Source of the DNA: Torymus aiolomorphi
Lineage: Eukaryota > Arthropoda > Insecta > Hymenoptera > Torymidae
Assembly: GCA_036365515.1 (NCBI GenBank)
Contig: CM070877.1
Span: 115,460,011-115,524,010, forward strand
Direction: 5' to 3'
DNA: 64,000 nt
Below the pieces are notes generated by a model, which did no database searches, was not told the DNA's origin, and saw only the letters and a list, made by a program, of their open reading frames with translations. Made by a program: the position numbers and the translations under genes. Positions 1 to 11,500 of this stretch are shown piece after piece; position 1 is the stretch's first letter; every line of letters begins with the position of its first letter.

Positions 1-552
1 AACTTCTGAAAAAATTCATACGTATTTTTTGAGTGATTCTAAGCATTTTTTGTTCTATAACATTTTTTGGTTAAGTTCATACATTTCGAGAAAAAAAATC
101 ATGAAGTTTAACATTACGCTATTTCACAAAATCCGCCATTTTGGAAAAGCTAAAAGGAGAACAAAGATTCACAACCAGTGTTTTGGAAACGCCAGACATT
201 CAGACCGCGATTTCTGGCGGTAATATGATTATTCAAAAACAGAAACAGTAACAAAAATTGATTTGAAAAAATTTTATTAAATTTTTTGACTTTTTTTTTT
301 TTTAAACTCAAAAATAATACACTTACTGACTTTTTTTTACAAAATAAGTTGCAGATTCTGAAAGAGCACCCTTGAAAACCCCCTATATAGGATTTTTGAT
401 AAAAATGACTTTGTTTTTCCAATAGAATTCTGTACTTGAAAATGTGTGCACAAAAATGTGCATTTGCGCGTTAATGGGTTAAAACATGTTTTTAAACATT
501 TTTTGTTTCAAAAATTTTGTTCACCGTTACAAAGCTTCCTCTTTGAGGAAGC
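1..552. repeat. Right part of a hairpin-ended inverted-repeat element, left end outside the window
   Basis: The last part (about 430-552) closely matches the right arm of the element ending at 37850: both share a run around AACATGTTTTT, then TTTCAAAAATTTT, then CACCG, and both end in a palindrome GCTTCCTC-TTT-GAGGAAGC. The end abuts retrotransposon coding sequence at 553, so this is the right edge of a copy whose left edge lies before base 1. Bases 1-430 are AT-rich with poly-T runs and no convincing gene; they are probably interior of the same element, which is inference. Confidence 0.6.
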
Positions 553-722
553 CAAAAGGACAAATTATATAAACAACTAAAAAAAGATCCAATAAATGAA
601 AGTTTACAAAGTGAATATAAAAACTATGTTAAATGTCTAAACAAAGTTATAAAAGATGCCAAAATTAAATACGATAAGAATCTTATAGAGAAAAACTCAG
701 GTAACCCAAGGCAACTATGGAA
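553..722 (+). pseudogene. Non-LTR retrotransposon ORF2 fragment: linker between endonuclease and RT
   Basis: One frame starting at 553 is open and reads as the lysine-rich linker that precedes the RT domain in Jockey/CR1-type ORF2 proteins, ending in the typical NSGNPRQLWNSI. The continuation of the same protein is found at 5907, where the next residues (QIYDEN then ITNDYYGNMGKEMSDKI) are what normally follows this linker. I infer one retrotransposon copy split by the block 723-5906, with only about 10-15 residues unaccounted for. The endonuclease part should lie to the left, beyond the hairpin-ended element at 1-552. Confidence 0.65.
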
Positions 723-858
723 TAGTATATTACGCACCACGGGAGGAAAAAACTTGGACAGTCCACAGCTCGTGTAAATTGCCACTCGAGCCGAAGGCGA
801 GGGTGGCAAACACGAGCTGGGGGCTGGCCAATTTTACTCCCGTGGAGCGTATACTATT
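721..858. repeat. Palindrome-family repeat, copy 1
   Basis: The segment starts AATAGTATATTACG and ends CGTATACTATTTT, and inner arms CCACGGGAG / CTCCCGTGG pair as well. The centre contains a second palindrome around CTCGAGCCGAAGGCGAG. Three other segments (16488-16550, 18561-18674, 36368-36506) share the same outer ends but differ inside. The left edge overlaps the end of the retrotransposon fragment, so the exact insertion base is uncertain. Confidence 0.6.
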
Positions 859-945
859 TTTTTGCCTAGCGAGGCCGAAAATACAACCTTCGCGATCGGG
901 CGGCGGGAGCAAAAGTGGTACTTTTAGCCCGCTAGGCAAAAAAAT
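857..945. repeat. Short inverted repeat next to palindrome copy 1
   Basis: TTTTTTTGCCTAGCG at the left pairs with CGCTAGGCAAAAAAA at the right, and the inner GGCCGAAAATAC partly pairs with GTACTTTTAGCC. It directly follows copy 1 of the palindrome family. A comparable arrangement follows copy 3 at 16551, where the inverted arms begin CTTACTCCCCGGCCGAAAGT. This suggests the two hairpins are parts of one larger mobile unit (inference). Confidence 0.5.
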
Positions 946-1794
946 TATAAATTCCAAACTTGGCAACAAAGGTAAAACCGCTGCCAATTCATTCGCACGT
1001 AGCTTCCTCAAACTAATTTATCAATTCCTTTATTTATACTTTTATAAAATAATTTTTCTCAAAAACAAATGAAGAAAATGTATTGAAATTTTAACCAAAT
1101 ATAGTTTTTAATAAGTGTAATAAGTGGTTAAAATTTTGAGTTGATTTATGAAATATTCTCTGAAAAACAAGTATTCGAAAATATTTCAAAATAATTAGTT
1201 CTTTAAGAAATAACAAACATCTGTATTATTTTAATAAATTGTTTATTTTCATAATCTTATCTGCTTTCATAATGATTGAAAACTCGCTGTAGGGGTATAT
1301 TTTTAATTTTATTTAAATAATAGCGTCTTTAGTTATTCATAAAAAAATACATGTTTTTTGAGTGATCGACAATTTCATTAACCTACCTTCATTGTACCTC
1401 GTTGCGATATTTTTAAATAATGAACCTAATAGCTTATTAAATTAGAAAAAGCAAGTAAACAACACGCGTGCGTATCGCGCGTCATTTCCACTGGAATAAA
1501 CCATATATTTGTGAAATAAACAATATATTTGTGAAATTTTATTAAGAAGTATTATCTATTAATTATACAAAATATCACAGTAAAATAAGTTGGAGGTAAT
1601 ATTAATTATGAAAAGGGTTTTTATATATTGTGAATTGAATGTGTATTAGTTGCGTTCCAAGTAGGTAGGTTATTTTGTATTATTTATATCTTAACATTAA
1701 TACTTTTGTATTGACACATTATTAATTGCATCTAATAAATGATTTAAAGAAGCGATTAAGTCAATTTTACTTCCAAAATCGCTAGACATACAAA
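946..1794. repeat. AT-rich repeat body, no gene seen
   Basis: No coding signal. Bases 977-1040 resemble 36586-36650 (shared CCGCTG.CAATTCATT and CTCAAACTAATTTAT), and about 1085-1150 resembles 37310-37390 (shared ATAAGTGTAA, AATAAGTGGT, AAAATTTTGAG). Both regions follow a copy of the palindrome family, so this looks like the body of the same repeat with an internal deletion relative to the other copy. The rest (1150-1794) is AT-rich and unassigned. Confidence 0.4.
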
Positions 1795-2165
1795 GCTCAA
1801 CTTTTTTCATTTATTAATTTTACTAAAAATATTTTAACCTCAAATATCTGAAAGGACCCCGCACATAATGTATTGGAAAAATCATCCGGTCAAATTAAAA
1901 GAAACTTTAGAAAAACATAGATTTCTTCAGGACCTCAAGATCTATCTTTTTTCTAAGTTTCGTTCAATTTGACCGAATGATTTTTTCCCATACATTGTGT
2001 GCGGGGTCCTTTATGGACCAATCATTTTGCCCCAAGAAATCGACATAAAAATCTAAAAAATACACCTCTACAAGAAATTTTCAAGCGAATAAGTCAATTT
2101 TATTCCAGCAATCGTTGCACATACAAAACTCATTTTTTTTATTTTTTCATTTTTCAATGCTTACG
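1795..2165. repeat. Inverted partial copy of the hairpin-ended element interior
   Basis: After removing the MITE at 1853-2010, this stretch is the reverse complement, with substitutions, of about 2890-3055. Shared landmarks are AACCTCAAATATCT, TTATGGACCAATCATTTTGC, TAAGTCAATTTTA and ACATACAAAACT. It ends just before the left hairpin of the 2171-5906 element, so that element appears to have landed inside, or next to, another copy of its own family. Confidence 0.55.
1853..2010. mobile_element. Small palindromic MITE with long hairpin arms
   Basis: Arms of about 60 bp start AGGACCCCGCACA and end TGTGCGGGGTCCT, with a central loop around 1915-1945. The related uninterrupted sequence at about 3035-3055 (reverse strand) reads CTGAAATTTATGGA. 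Here the same flanks are CTGAAA and TTTATGGA with the hairpin between them. That is an empty-site comparison inside the window. No target-site duplication is visible from it. No coding capacity. Confidence 0.7.
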
Positions 2166-2290
2166 TTTTTGCTTCCTCCTAGAGGAAGCTTTGTGATAGT
2201 AAATTTTTGAGTTGTTGTAAAAACATGTTATAATTGTGTTCCGAGGTGTTAGGAATCAAAATACATGGTTTTTGGAAAATGTCTGTATGA

Positions 2291-2476
<186 letters not shown>

Positions 2477-3387
2477 CTGGATCTCAGCTTCTACTCGGTC
2501 GATTTTGACCGGACAGGTCTCATTTTTTTTGTTTGTTTTGCGTGATGGCGGGTCAAAAATCCGTTTTTTGATTGGGGCGATGCGTTTTTGTTTTTTTTCA
2601 AATTTTCTATTTTCTCAAAACTGTTTTTTGATTTTTTTTAATGATAGGATCGAGTTATTCGAATCTTATGGGTGGCGTTCAAAAGAGAATTAATATACCT
2701 ATATTTTCTAAAAAAAAAGAAGTCTCTAGCTATCACGGTTCTTTTGTTATTAACAAAAACGTGTTTTTTTTTAGAAGCTTATAACTCCTAAACTTAACGG
2801 TCAATTTTTTTGAGAAAAATCATGATAATACAGAATATAAATAGCTATAATCTGTAAAAATTTGAATACATTCTGTAGGCTAGATTTTGAGTAAAAAATT
2901 GAAAAATGAAAAAAATCAGTTTTGTATGTCCAACGATTACAAGAGTAAAATTGACTTAATGGCTTCAAAATTCGTTTTAGAGATAGATTTTTTATAGTTC
3001 TCGGTCGAGTTCTTTGGGCAAAATGATTGGTCCATAAATTTCAGAGATATTTGAGGTTAAAAATTTTTTGACATTTTTTTAAAATCGTAATTTCTCGAGA
3101 ACGGCTCTATGTATCTGAATGGGGTGGGTGGCATTCGAAAGAGAATTAATATTTTAATTTTACCTATATTTTATAAAAAAATTAATTTTATATCTAACAC
3201 GGTTCTTTAATTATCATCAAAAACAAAAACGTGTTTTTTTTTAAACTCATAACTCCAATGATGTTATCATCAGTAAATTATAAAAGTATATAGTATTGGC
3301 GTCAAAATGTAATATGTTTGAATTTTCAAGATTGAATTCTTGAGTTTAAGTATTCAAAACTGATGAATAATTAAAATAGTATAAGAG

Positions 3388-5243
3388 AACGTGGCGCTCC
3401 GATCAGGGTAGCGTGTAGTGCAGTATGTATTCCGGCTGGGTCCAACAATCTGTGGGTTAGTCACGAATCCCGCAGTTTTTTTTTTTTTTTTGTTTTTTCC
3501 GAGGTACTAGGTGAATCTTCCGAGGCCCCCGTCCTTGCTTACAGCATGGAGGGGGGCCCACTAAGACCATCACGAAGCTTCGGGCTCCGCGGTGTGAGGG
3601 ATTTCTACCCTCTAAACACCCAAAACCTTTCCCGCGGCGTTCACCGGAATCCGGCCCGGAACTGTTATACACATTACTTCGGACAGGTCGGCGTTCCTAT
3701 TCTCTACGGCAATCTTATATATTTTGTCTGGTCTGTCTATTTTTTGTCTTCTGTATCAGTTTTCAAGGCAACCGTCAGTCTTTTTGCCTTGTAGTGCGTG
3801 AGTCACGTAGCGTGCTATGTCATCCCAGTTTTGTTTGCTTGATAGCATCAGTGTCACGACGTTATCCGGTGTGACGTCACCTGTCTTCGTCTGTAGTCTG
3901 TGTCTCGCGACTATCCAGCGGGGGCACACGAAAAATGTGTGCTTCGCGTCGTCTCTATTATGTCCGCAGTACCTGTAGAACGGGGTCGTTACCTTCCCCA
4001 TCCGATGCAGATACTGGCGAAAGTATCCGTGTCCGGATAGGAACTGGGTCAGGTAAAAGTTCACCTCCCTAGCTCCTCTCTTATGCCAGAGTCGCCCGTC
4101 CGTTATGAGGCGTCTCGTCCACTTGGCTTTGTCGCTGTCTGTCCATCGCGTTGGCCAGGATGTCAGCGTCGTCGTCCGTGCATCTATAGAGGCCCTCGCT
4201 CTTCCCCTTTCTTCGCTGTACTCGTAGATCCTCTTCCGCTCGAGAGCGAGAAGGTCTACTAGGACAACTCCTGCGATCACTAGTACCGCCACCTCTGAGA
4301 CGGTGCGGTACGCGCACGCGATTCGCAGCGCTCCCAGTCTTTGTACCGCAGCGATCGTTTTGCGGTATTTCTCTATTCGCGTCGCGTCTGCCCATATCTC
4401 GGCCCCATAAAGGAGCATCAAGTTGGTCACTGTCATAAGCAGTCATCGTACGCTCGGTCTCGGTCCCTTCGTATTTGGCATGAGGCGGGCGAGGGCGGCG
4501 GTCTTTAACGCCGCTCTCTCAGCGACGCCACGTATGTGCGGCCAGAAGGTCATCCTCGTATCCAGGGTCACCCCGAGATATTTGGCGGACCGCCCAGGAT
4601 GCACAACGGACGTCCCCACCGTCATGGGTATTGCCGTGTCTATCCGTTTCCTAGTTAGGTATAGTAACTCCGTCTTTTGCATGGCCAGCTGTAGTCCCCG
4701 ACTTTGCATCCATTCATCCACCCGTCTCGTGGCTTGGGTCAGCCTCATCTGAGCCAGTCGCGTATCCTTGGTCGTGATGACGATGACCAGATCGTCTGCG
4801 TAGCCGACCAGATAGACCCCCGGCGGCATCGGAAGATCCAACACCTCATCGTAACCTACGTTCCAAATATCGGGGCCAAGGATCGAGCCCTAAGCTACTC
4901 CCGCCGTCATTTTTCTTTTCTTGACCACAGTCTGCGTCCCGTACGTAATGTAACGGTCTTGTAGATAGTCCTTGAGGATTCGGAGAAGGTATAGGGGCAT
5001 GCCCGCACGATGTCCGTCCACCTCACCGAGTTGAAAGCGTTTCGTACGTCGAGTTTTGCCATGAGCACTATTGGCCTGTTCTTGTGGGGTCTAGTCTGTG
5101 CTCTGTCAAAGGAGTCGATCACTTCTTGAATCGCCCCTATCGTCGACCGTCCTTATCTGAAACCGTACTGTCTGTCGTTCAGGCCGCCAGTGTCCCGAAC
5201 CACCTGTTGGATTCGCGGCCCGAAGAACTTAGCCGAGATCTAT
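3388..5243 (-). pseudogene. 5'-truncated R1-like non-LTR retrotransposon (RT and C-terminal zinc region)
   Basis: Read on the minus strand, three segments in sequence give an RT with the motif YADDLVIV near 4800, a downstream KYLGVTLD motif near 4590, and a C-terminal CGHNRDDAKHTFFVC zinc-type motif near 3930, typical of R1-clade elements. The N-terminal remnant begins near 5240 with FFGP and QYGFR. It is broken: TAA replaces a residue after QYGFR near 5154, TAG replaces the Gln expected in GVAQGSILGP near 4890, and the frame changes near 4440. A 3' UTR with an A-rich tract (T-run at 3477-3492 on +) follows. The 5' truncation is typical of target-primed insertion. It lies inside the hairpin-ended element. 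Confidence 0.75.
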
Positions 5244-5906
5244 CCAAAATCTACCTCTATAAGAAATTACAAATCATTTAATCCAGGTTTACTAATTAAA
5301 ACGTGCGACATAGAGAACACATTTTTTCCATTTTTTAATTTTTTTCTCAAAAACTAACCAACAGAATGGATTAAAATTTTCACAGATTATAGCAATTCAT
5401 ATTCTGCATTATCGTGAATTTTCTCCAAAAAATTGACCGTTTAGTTTAGGAGTTATTAGCTTTTTAAAAAAAAAAAACACGTTTTTATTAATAACAAGAG
5501 AACCGTGATAGCTAAATAATTTTTTTTTTAATTATAGGTTTTTTTATGCTCTTTGGAATGCGACCCAACCGATTCAAAAATTTAAATCCGATCATTAAAA
5601 AAAATCAAAAATAAATTTTTCGAAAATCAAAAATTTGAAATAAAACAAAAACGAATCAGTAAATCATCAAAATTATTTTCTTCCCGAATTCGGAATAAAA
5701 AAACAAAAAGAAATGAGAACCTGATGGTTAAAATCGACTGCGTAGATCCGGAGATAAAGCGGTATACATACATACACACACACATATCCATACAGACATT
5801 TTCTAAAATCATGTGAAACAAACTTCTAACACCTCTAATGATGTTTATAGAGAGTTTTAACGAAGTTGAAAATTTTACTATTACAAAGCTTCCTCTAGGA
5901 GGAAGC
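5244..5906. repeat. Right inverted arm of hairpin-ended element copy 2
   Basis: Landmarks of the left arm recur in reverse order: ATCTACCTCTATAAGAAATT, ACAGAATGGATT, ATTGACCGTTTAGTTTAGGAG, ACACGTTTTTATTAATAACAAGAGAACCG (here only named, split by position 5480-5510), a short CA-type tract near 5765-5785, and the terminal palindrome. Similarity to the left arm is clear but not perfect, so the copy is not recent. Confidence 0.65.
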
Positions 5907-7461
5907 AAAAAGATAATAATATAACTCAAATATATGATGAAAACATGGAGATAGTAAAAGACCAATCTGAAAATGCAAATATCACGAATGACTATTACGG
6001 TAATATGGGCAAAGAAATGAGCGATAAAATTACTGCTCCAAGTAACAATATTATTCAACTGACACCTAGCAACTTGAATTCAATACTCCTAAATGCGACA
6101 AATGAAATTGAAATTAAAAAAATAATTGAAAATTTGAAAATCAAGAATGGCGGAGTTGATAAAATAGATGCTAAGACACTCAAAACAATATCTGATCTTA
6201 TAGCAGACCCTTTGGCACATATCATCAATAAATGTATTGAAAAGTCAATATGGCCGGATGCGCTAAAAGCTACTGAAGTGGTACAAATTTACAAATCAGG
6301 GAAAAAATTAATAGTTAATAGCTATAGACCGATATCATTAATATCGAATATTGCAAAAATCTTCGAAAAGGTAATCTACAAAAGAATTTTTGATTTTATC
6401 AACAAGCATAAAATACTAAGCGAAAAACAGTTTGGCTTTATTAAAAACAAAGGAACCAGAGATGCTCTAAGCTATATTACAAAAAGAATCTATGAGAATT
6501 TAGATAAGAGTAAGCCCATTATAGTAACATTTCTAGATCTAGCAAAAGCCTTTGATACAGTTGATCATAATATACTTCCTCAAAAGTTGCAAACATACGG
6601 GATAAGAGGCAATGCTTATAAATTAATGAAAAGCTACTTAACAAATAGAAAGCAGAAAATAAGAATTGACCAAAGTGAGAGTGAACCGATAACAATAACG
6701 ATGGGAGTGCCCCAAGGAATAATCCTTGGGCCTCTACTTTTTATATTATATATCAATGATTTACTGATAAAAATGCCAGAAAACTCAATTTTATCATATG
6801 CTGATGACACAGCAGTCATATCGTTAGGTAAAACCTGGACAGAAGTTGAAAGGGAAATGAATAAATATCTTGAAAAAGTAGCAATATGGCTCGCATTGAA
6901 TAAACTGACATTAAACATAAGTAAAACTGTGTACATAACTTTCGGGAATTATTGTGACAGTGTACCAAAAAATCTAGATATTTATATTAACAAAGAAAAA
7001 TTAAAGAGAGTGGACTCGTGTAAATATTTAAGAGTTAATTTTGATTACATTCTAAAATGGGATAAACATATTAACTACCTAATCAAAAAAACAAGTTATT
7101 TAAATTTCATCTTCTACAAAATTAATAAATTTATGCAAATAAACACTTTAAAGGTTATTTACTATGCGTTATTTCACAGTGTGATTAACTATGGGATAAT
7201 TGCCTGGGGGGTTGTATATAAAAACAATCAACATTTGCTTCAAAATATTCAAAATAGACTACTTAAACTAGTTTTCAAAAATACTTTCGAGCAAAATAAA
7301 CCAATGAATATTAAGCAAATATTCATATGGGACTGCTTCAAATATTATTATAACGAAATGAAAAATATATTTACAAACTCAAATAGTAAGACAAGAAATA
7401 AAGCTATTTTATTACCAAAAATTGATAAAAGAGTAAGCGAAAAAAATAATCACATAACCTC
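5907..7461 (+). pseudogene. Jockey/CR1-like non-LTR retrotransposon reverse transcriptase (interrupted)
   Basis: An open frame of more than 500 codons with no internal stop encodes the RT domain. Visible motifs are SYRPISLISNIAKIFEKV, QFGFIKNKGTRDAL, FLDLAKAFDTVDH, MGVPQGIILGPLLFILYINDL and the catalytic SYADDTAVI. A C-terminal NYGIIAWG and NRLLKLVF region follows. The frame is cut at 7461 by the BEL/Pao insertion and resumes in phase at 15190 on the far side. The first usable ATG is at 5945, but the frame is open upstream to 5907 and the real start belongs to the endonuclease part left of 553. The RT domain looks intact; the element as a whole cannot be active because of the insertions. Confidence 0.85.
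7457..7461 (+). repeat. Target-site duplication of BEL/Pao (left copy)
   Basis: ACCTC directly before the left LTR; the same five bases follow the right LTR at 15185-15189. A 5-bp duplication fits BEL/Pao integrases. Confidence 0.9.
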
Positions 7462-8541
7462 TGTTTGAGAAAGCCATAATAATATTAATATGAGTAACAT
7501 GCTGTGGGTGTTGAAATAAATTTGAGTCACACACATAAGTAAATAAAACTTCAATATATTATATCAGTTCTAAGTCGCACCATAATTACATTCTGGTTAT
7601 AAAATTACAATGTTCAAATTCTAATAACAACTACTAATAATTTTCAATATTTAACATCAGTTCATAAAGAGTTTAAATTACATTAATTCTAATAATAATT
7701 AACAGCAGTTAACATTAATTCATGTACAAGGAGTTTGGTTCTTATTATACTGAATAAGTCGTAGGCGAGTAGTGTGTACGCTGTACCAAAATTAATATTG
7801 AGTGTAATTAATTTGAGTAGTAATCTCTCACTAGAGATGACGAACCTGTGAGATCTGAGTTTGACTACGAGTACACTGAGGTTGCCCGCCGAGAGTGAAT
7901 TGAGTTTTCCTAAAACTCCCTCCTGGGCTCACGTACAATGATGCTGATAAAGTGAGGAATAGCAAACAAATGATTATTGATTCGTTGCCTTAATTACTGC
8001 TGAGTTTCACGATTTACTTTCACTTCACCATTAATCACCGGTGCCAACACGTGGTTGGCAATATAACCTCAATAATAGTGAATTGTTACCTTGAAACAGA
8101 AGCTATTGAATTAATCGTCGTCGCGCTTGAGTGATGCGTGAGTGAGGAGTGATGTTGTGAGAGTCCCTTAGATGAGTAGAGCCAGTGAAACAGTTGAGTA
8201 GAGCCGATGAAAATGCTGAGAAAATCCGATGTGGAATTGCAATGTAGTTGCCGGCCGCTGTTGCCTCGTGGCGAGCTAGATGCAGAGAGAGCGAGGCCTT
8301 GAACCACTTCCATCTTCTCGGCCTCGATCTCGTTACCGCGATAATCAAATCAATCACTCTCTCACATTTGCATGTGAGAGAGCGAGAGAGACGGACATAT
8401 CACGTATAACTTGAGGAGTCAGTGTAGCGTCTCAGCTTTTCCGCCGAGACACCACGAGGTGCTGCCGTGCCGCGGCGACGCAATGAATGGAGCCGGTCCG
8501 CGAGAATGCGCGAGAATTCAAACTTACTGAATTCCCAAACA
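7462..8541 (-). repeat. BEL/Pao 3' LTR
   Basis: Starts TGTTTGAGAAAG and ends TTCCCAAACA in + orientation, matching the copy at 14114-15184 almost throughout. TG..CA termini fit an LTR. It includes a CTCTCTCACATTTGCATG-like block near 8360. Confidence 0.93.
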
Positions 8542-8571
8542 TTCCGCCCGCCAATCAACCTCCAGGTTGAT

Positions 8572-11500
8572 TTAAGTTTCGATTGGCACTGGCAATATGG
8601 TGAGTTTTGAAATTGGGCGGGTAAGCTGAGTCGTTGCCGTCTTGTGACAACTCTGGTGAGATTGTCGGTTCCAGGATGAAGTTGAGTGACTCTTGCGAGT
8701 GGCCATTTGCTAGGTGGTGAGCTTTCATCAGTGAGTAGTACCATGGAACCCACTTTGATCTCATGAGAGGGGTGATGCCATTTTGAAATGGATTGAAGCC
8801 GTTGAAGGTATTGAGTTGACCACTGCTTCCAACATTGCTGAGTGATCCGTTGGATGAGTTGCCATTTGGACAGCCGTGATTCATTTAGGTTGAGTAGACT
8901 AGGTTCAGACACTGAGTTCAGTGCCTCGCCGATGAGAAAATGTCCGGGTGTGAGTGCGTTGAGGTCTTCTGGGTCTTCACTGAGCGGTTCTAGTGGCCTT
9001 GAGTTGAGCAGAGCTTCTATCTGAGTGAGCAAAGTGACTGAAGCTTCAAATGTGAGTAGGGTGTCCCCAATGGTCCGTCGCAGGTGAAATTTGACTGATT
9101 TCACTACTGCTTCCCACTTGCTTCCCATGTGAAGTGCAGCAGGTGGGTTGAATATCCATTGGGTTCCCTCGTTGGTTAGTGAGTTGTACAGGCTTGAGTG
9201 TTCAAGTTGAGTTTGATTAAAGAGAATCTTCAGTTCCTTGTCTACTCCGACGAAGTTTGTTCCACAGTCTGAGTAGAGGTTAGAAGGTATTCCTCTCCTT
9301 GAGGTGAATCGTCTGTAAGCCGCTAAGAATCCGTCCGTTGAGTAGTCACTGACCAGTTCTAGATGAACAGCTGATGTTGAGAAGCACACAAAGATACAAA
9401 TCCAGCATTTGTATGATTTGGATCCACGACCTTTCCATGAGGTTATGGTGATTGGCCCGGCGTAATCGATCCCAGTGTGAGTGAAAGGTGATGATGGGGT
9501 GACCCTAGCCATGGGTAGTTGCCCCATGAGTTGCTGAGCCCGTTGAGCCCGATACCTTGCGCAAGTCACACATTTTAATATATGTGACTTGACCGGTGCT
9601 CTGCCTCCGATAATCCAAAATTCCTGCCGAGTGTGTGCCAGAGTGAGTTGAGCGCCACCGTGTAAAGTTGAGAGATGAGAATTCCGAATGATCAGTGAGG
9701 TGAGTTGACTGCTCCGTGGTAAGATTGCTGGGTGTTTTGAGTGATGATCCATCTGAGTTTTTTGTAGCAGACCTCCTACTCTAATAATTCCTAATGGGTC
9801 TATGTAAGCAGTCATCCTGTTGAAAACATGAATTCTTGGGACTTGAGAATTTTTCAGCATGATGAGTTCTGAGTGAAAATGAACTTGCTGAATCTTCTTG
9901 ACCCAGAAGAGTTTTGCCTTGCTGATTAGATCAGTAGTGAGTTTTGATTCATGGTGAGTTTTGCCTTTCGCCTTGAATCGATCACATGCGAGCATTACCC
10001 ATCCAGTGATTCTTATGAGTTGAGTGAGTGACCAATAATGCTCGATGATGTTCCATAAGGTGCTTGAGTTTGATTTGGCTGTGGTGAGTATGACCTTGGC
10101 CCTCAATTCTGGAAGGTTGTTCTCTTGAATGGAGGTTGCTTGAGATGGCCAAACTGAATCTTCCTTGCAGAGCCAACTCGGTCCGTGCCACCATAAATGG
10201 TGTTCTCTGAGTTGTGCAGTAAGTACTCCTCGCGAAGCGCAGTCTGCTGGATTTTCAGCTCCAGGTACATATCTCCATTGTGCTGTTAGGATGAGTTCTT
10301 GAATTAAGGCGACTCTATTTCCAACGAAATCCTTCCATTTTGAGGGGTGTGAGTGTATCCATGTGAGTGCTACCTTTGCGTCTGTCCACAGATAAATTTG
10401 TGAAATTGGCAGACGTGAGTTATCCAAAACGTATTTTGCCAACTTCGTGAGTAGCACTGCCGCTCCTAATTCCAGTTGTGGGATTGACAGTCGTCTGAGT
10501 GGTGCCACTTTTGTCTTGGAGATGAGAAACGATGAAGTTGAGTGAGATGAGCGCGTTGTAGTCTTGATGTACAGAACTGCTGCTATTGCCTCTTGTGAAG
10601 CATCCAGAAGCCATGAAGTTCCACGACTGAGTTTTCCTGAATTCCTAACCACCTTGGTATGGCGATTGTGTTCAAGTTTTTGAGATCTTCTCAGATGTTC
10701 AACCATTTTTTCACAATTGAGTTTGGCAGTGATTCGTCCCAAGAGAGCTTGTGAAGCCACAGTTCTTGCAGGAGGATTTTTTATGTGATTATTACCGGTG
10801 AGATTATTCCGATGGGATCGTACAATTGAGATACTTCTGAAAGTATAATCCTTTTCGTTATCATCTCCTTGTGGGGCGGCAGAGTCATTCTGAAGGTGAG
10901 CTGATCCGAGTGTGGGAGCCATTTCATCCCGAGTATATTTGTAGCGCAATCATCTAGAGGTACAGCTTTTTCTGCTGCTGGCTCTTTAAGAAATTCTTTG
11001 AGGAAGCCATGTGAGTTTGAATTCCATTTTGCTAATGGAAAACCGCCCGCCGTGCAGAGAGCGGTCAACTGCTTGGCCTTTACGATGAGAATTTCCGTTG
11101 ATGCAGCTCCACCGAAGATATCATCCACATACCTTCCAACGAGTAGCGAGTCTACCGCAAGTGGATAATTGTCTCCTTCATCCTTGACCAGCTGAAGGAG
11201 TGTCCGAATTGCTAAGTACGGAGCTGCTCGTGTTCCATAGGTGACTGTAGTCAGCTGAAAGTGAGCGAGTTGATCCTTTGCATCTACCCACAAAATGCGT
11301 TGTAGATTCCAATCCTGAGGATGAACCTTAATCTGACGATACATTTTAGTAATGTCAGTTGAGAATACAAATGGCTGAGTTCGAATCCATATGAGAACAT
11401 CCACAATGTTAGGTGAGAGGTTGGGTCCAGTATGCATTATATGGTTGAGTGAGTTTCCATTTATCGTGAGTGCTGAACCATTGAATACTGCTCTGAGTTT

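Noticed and set aside
8086..8357. Short minus-strand open frames in the BEL/Pao LTR (also 14734-15000) as genes
   Set aside because: They lie in both LTRs, outside gag-pol, and have no homologous features. They are LTR sequence read by chance.
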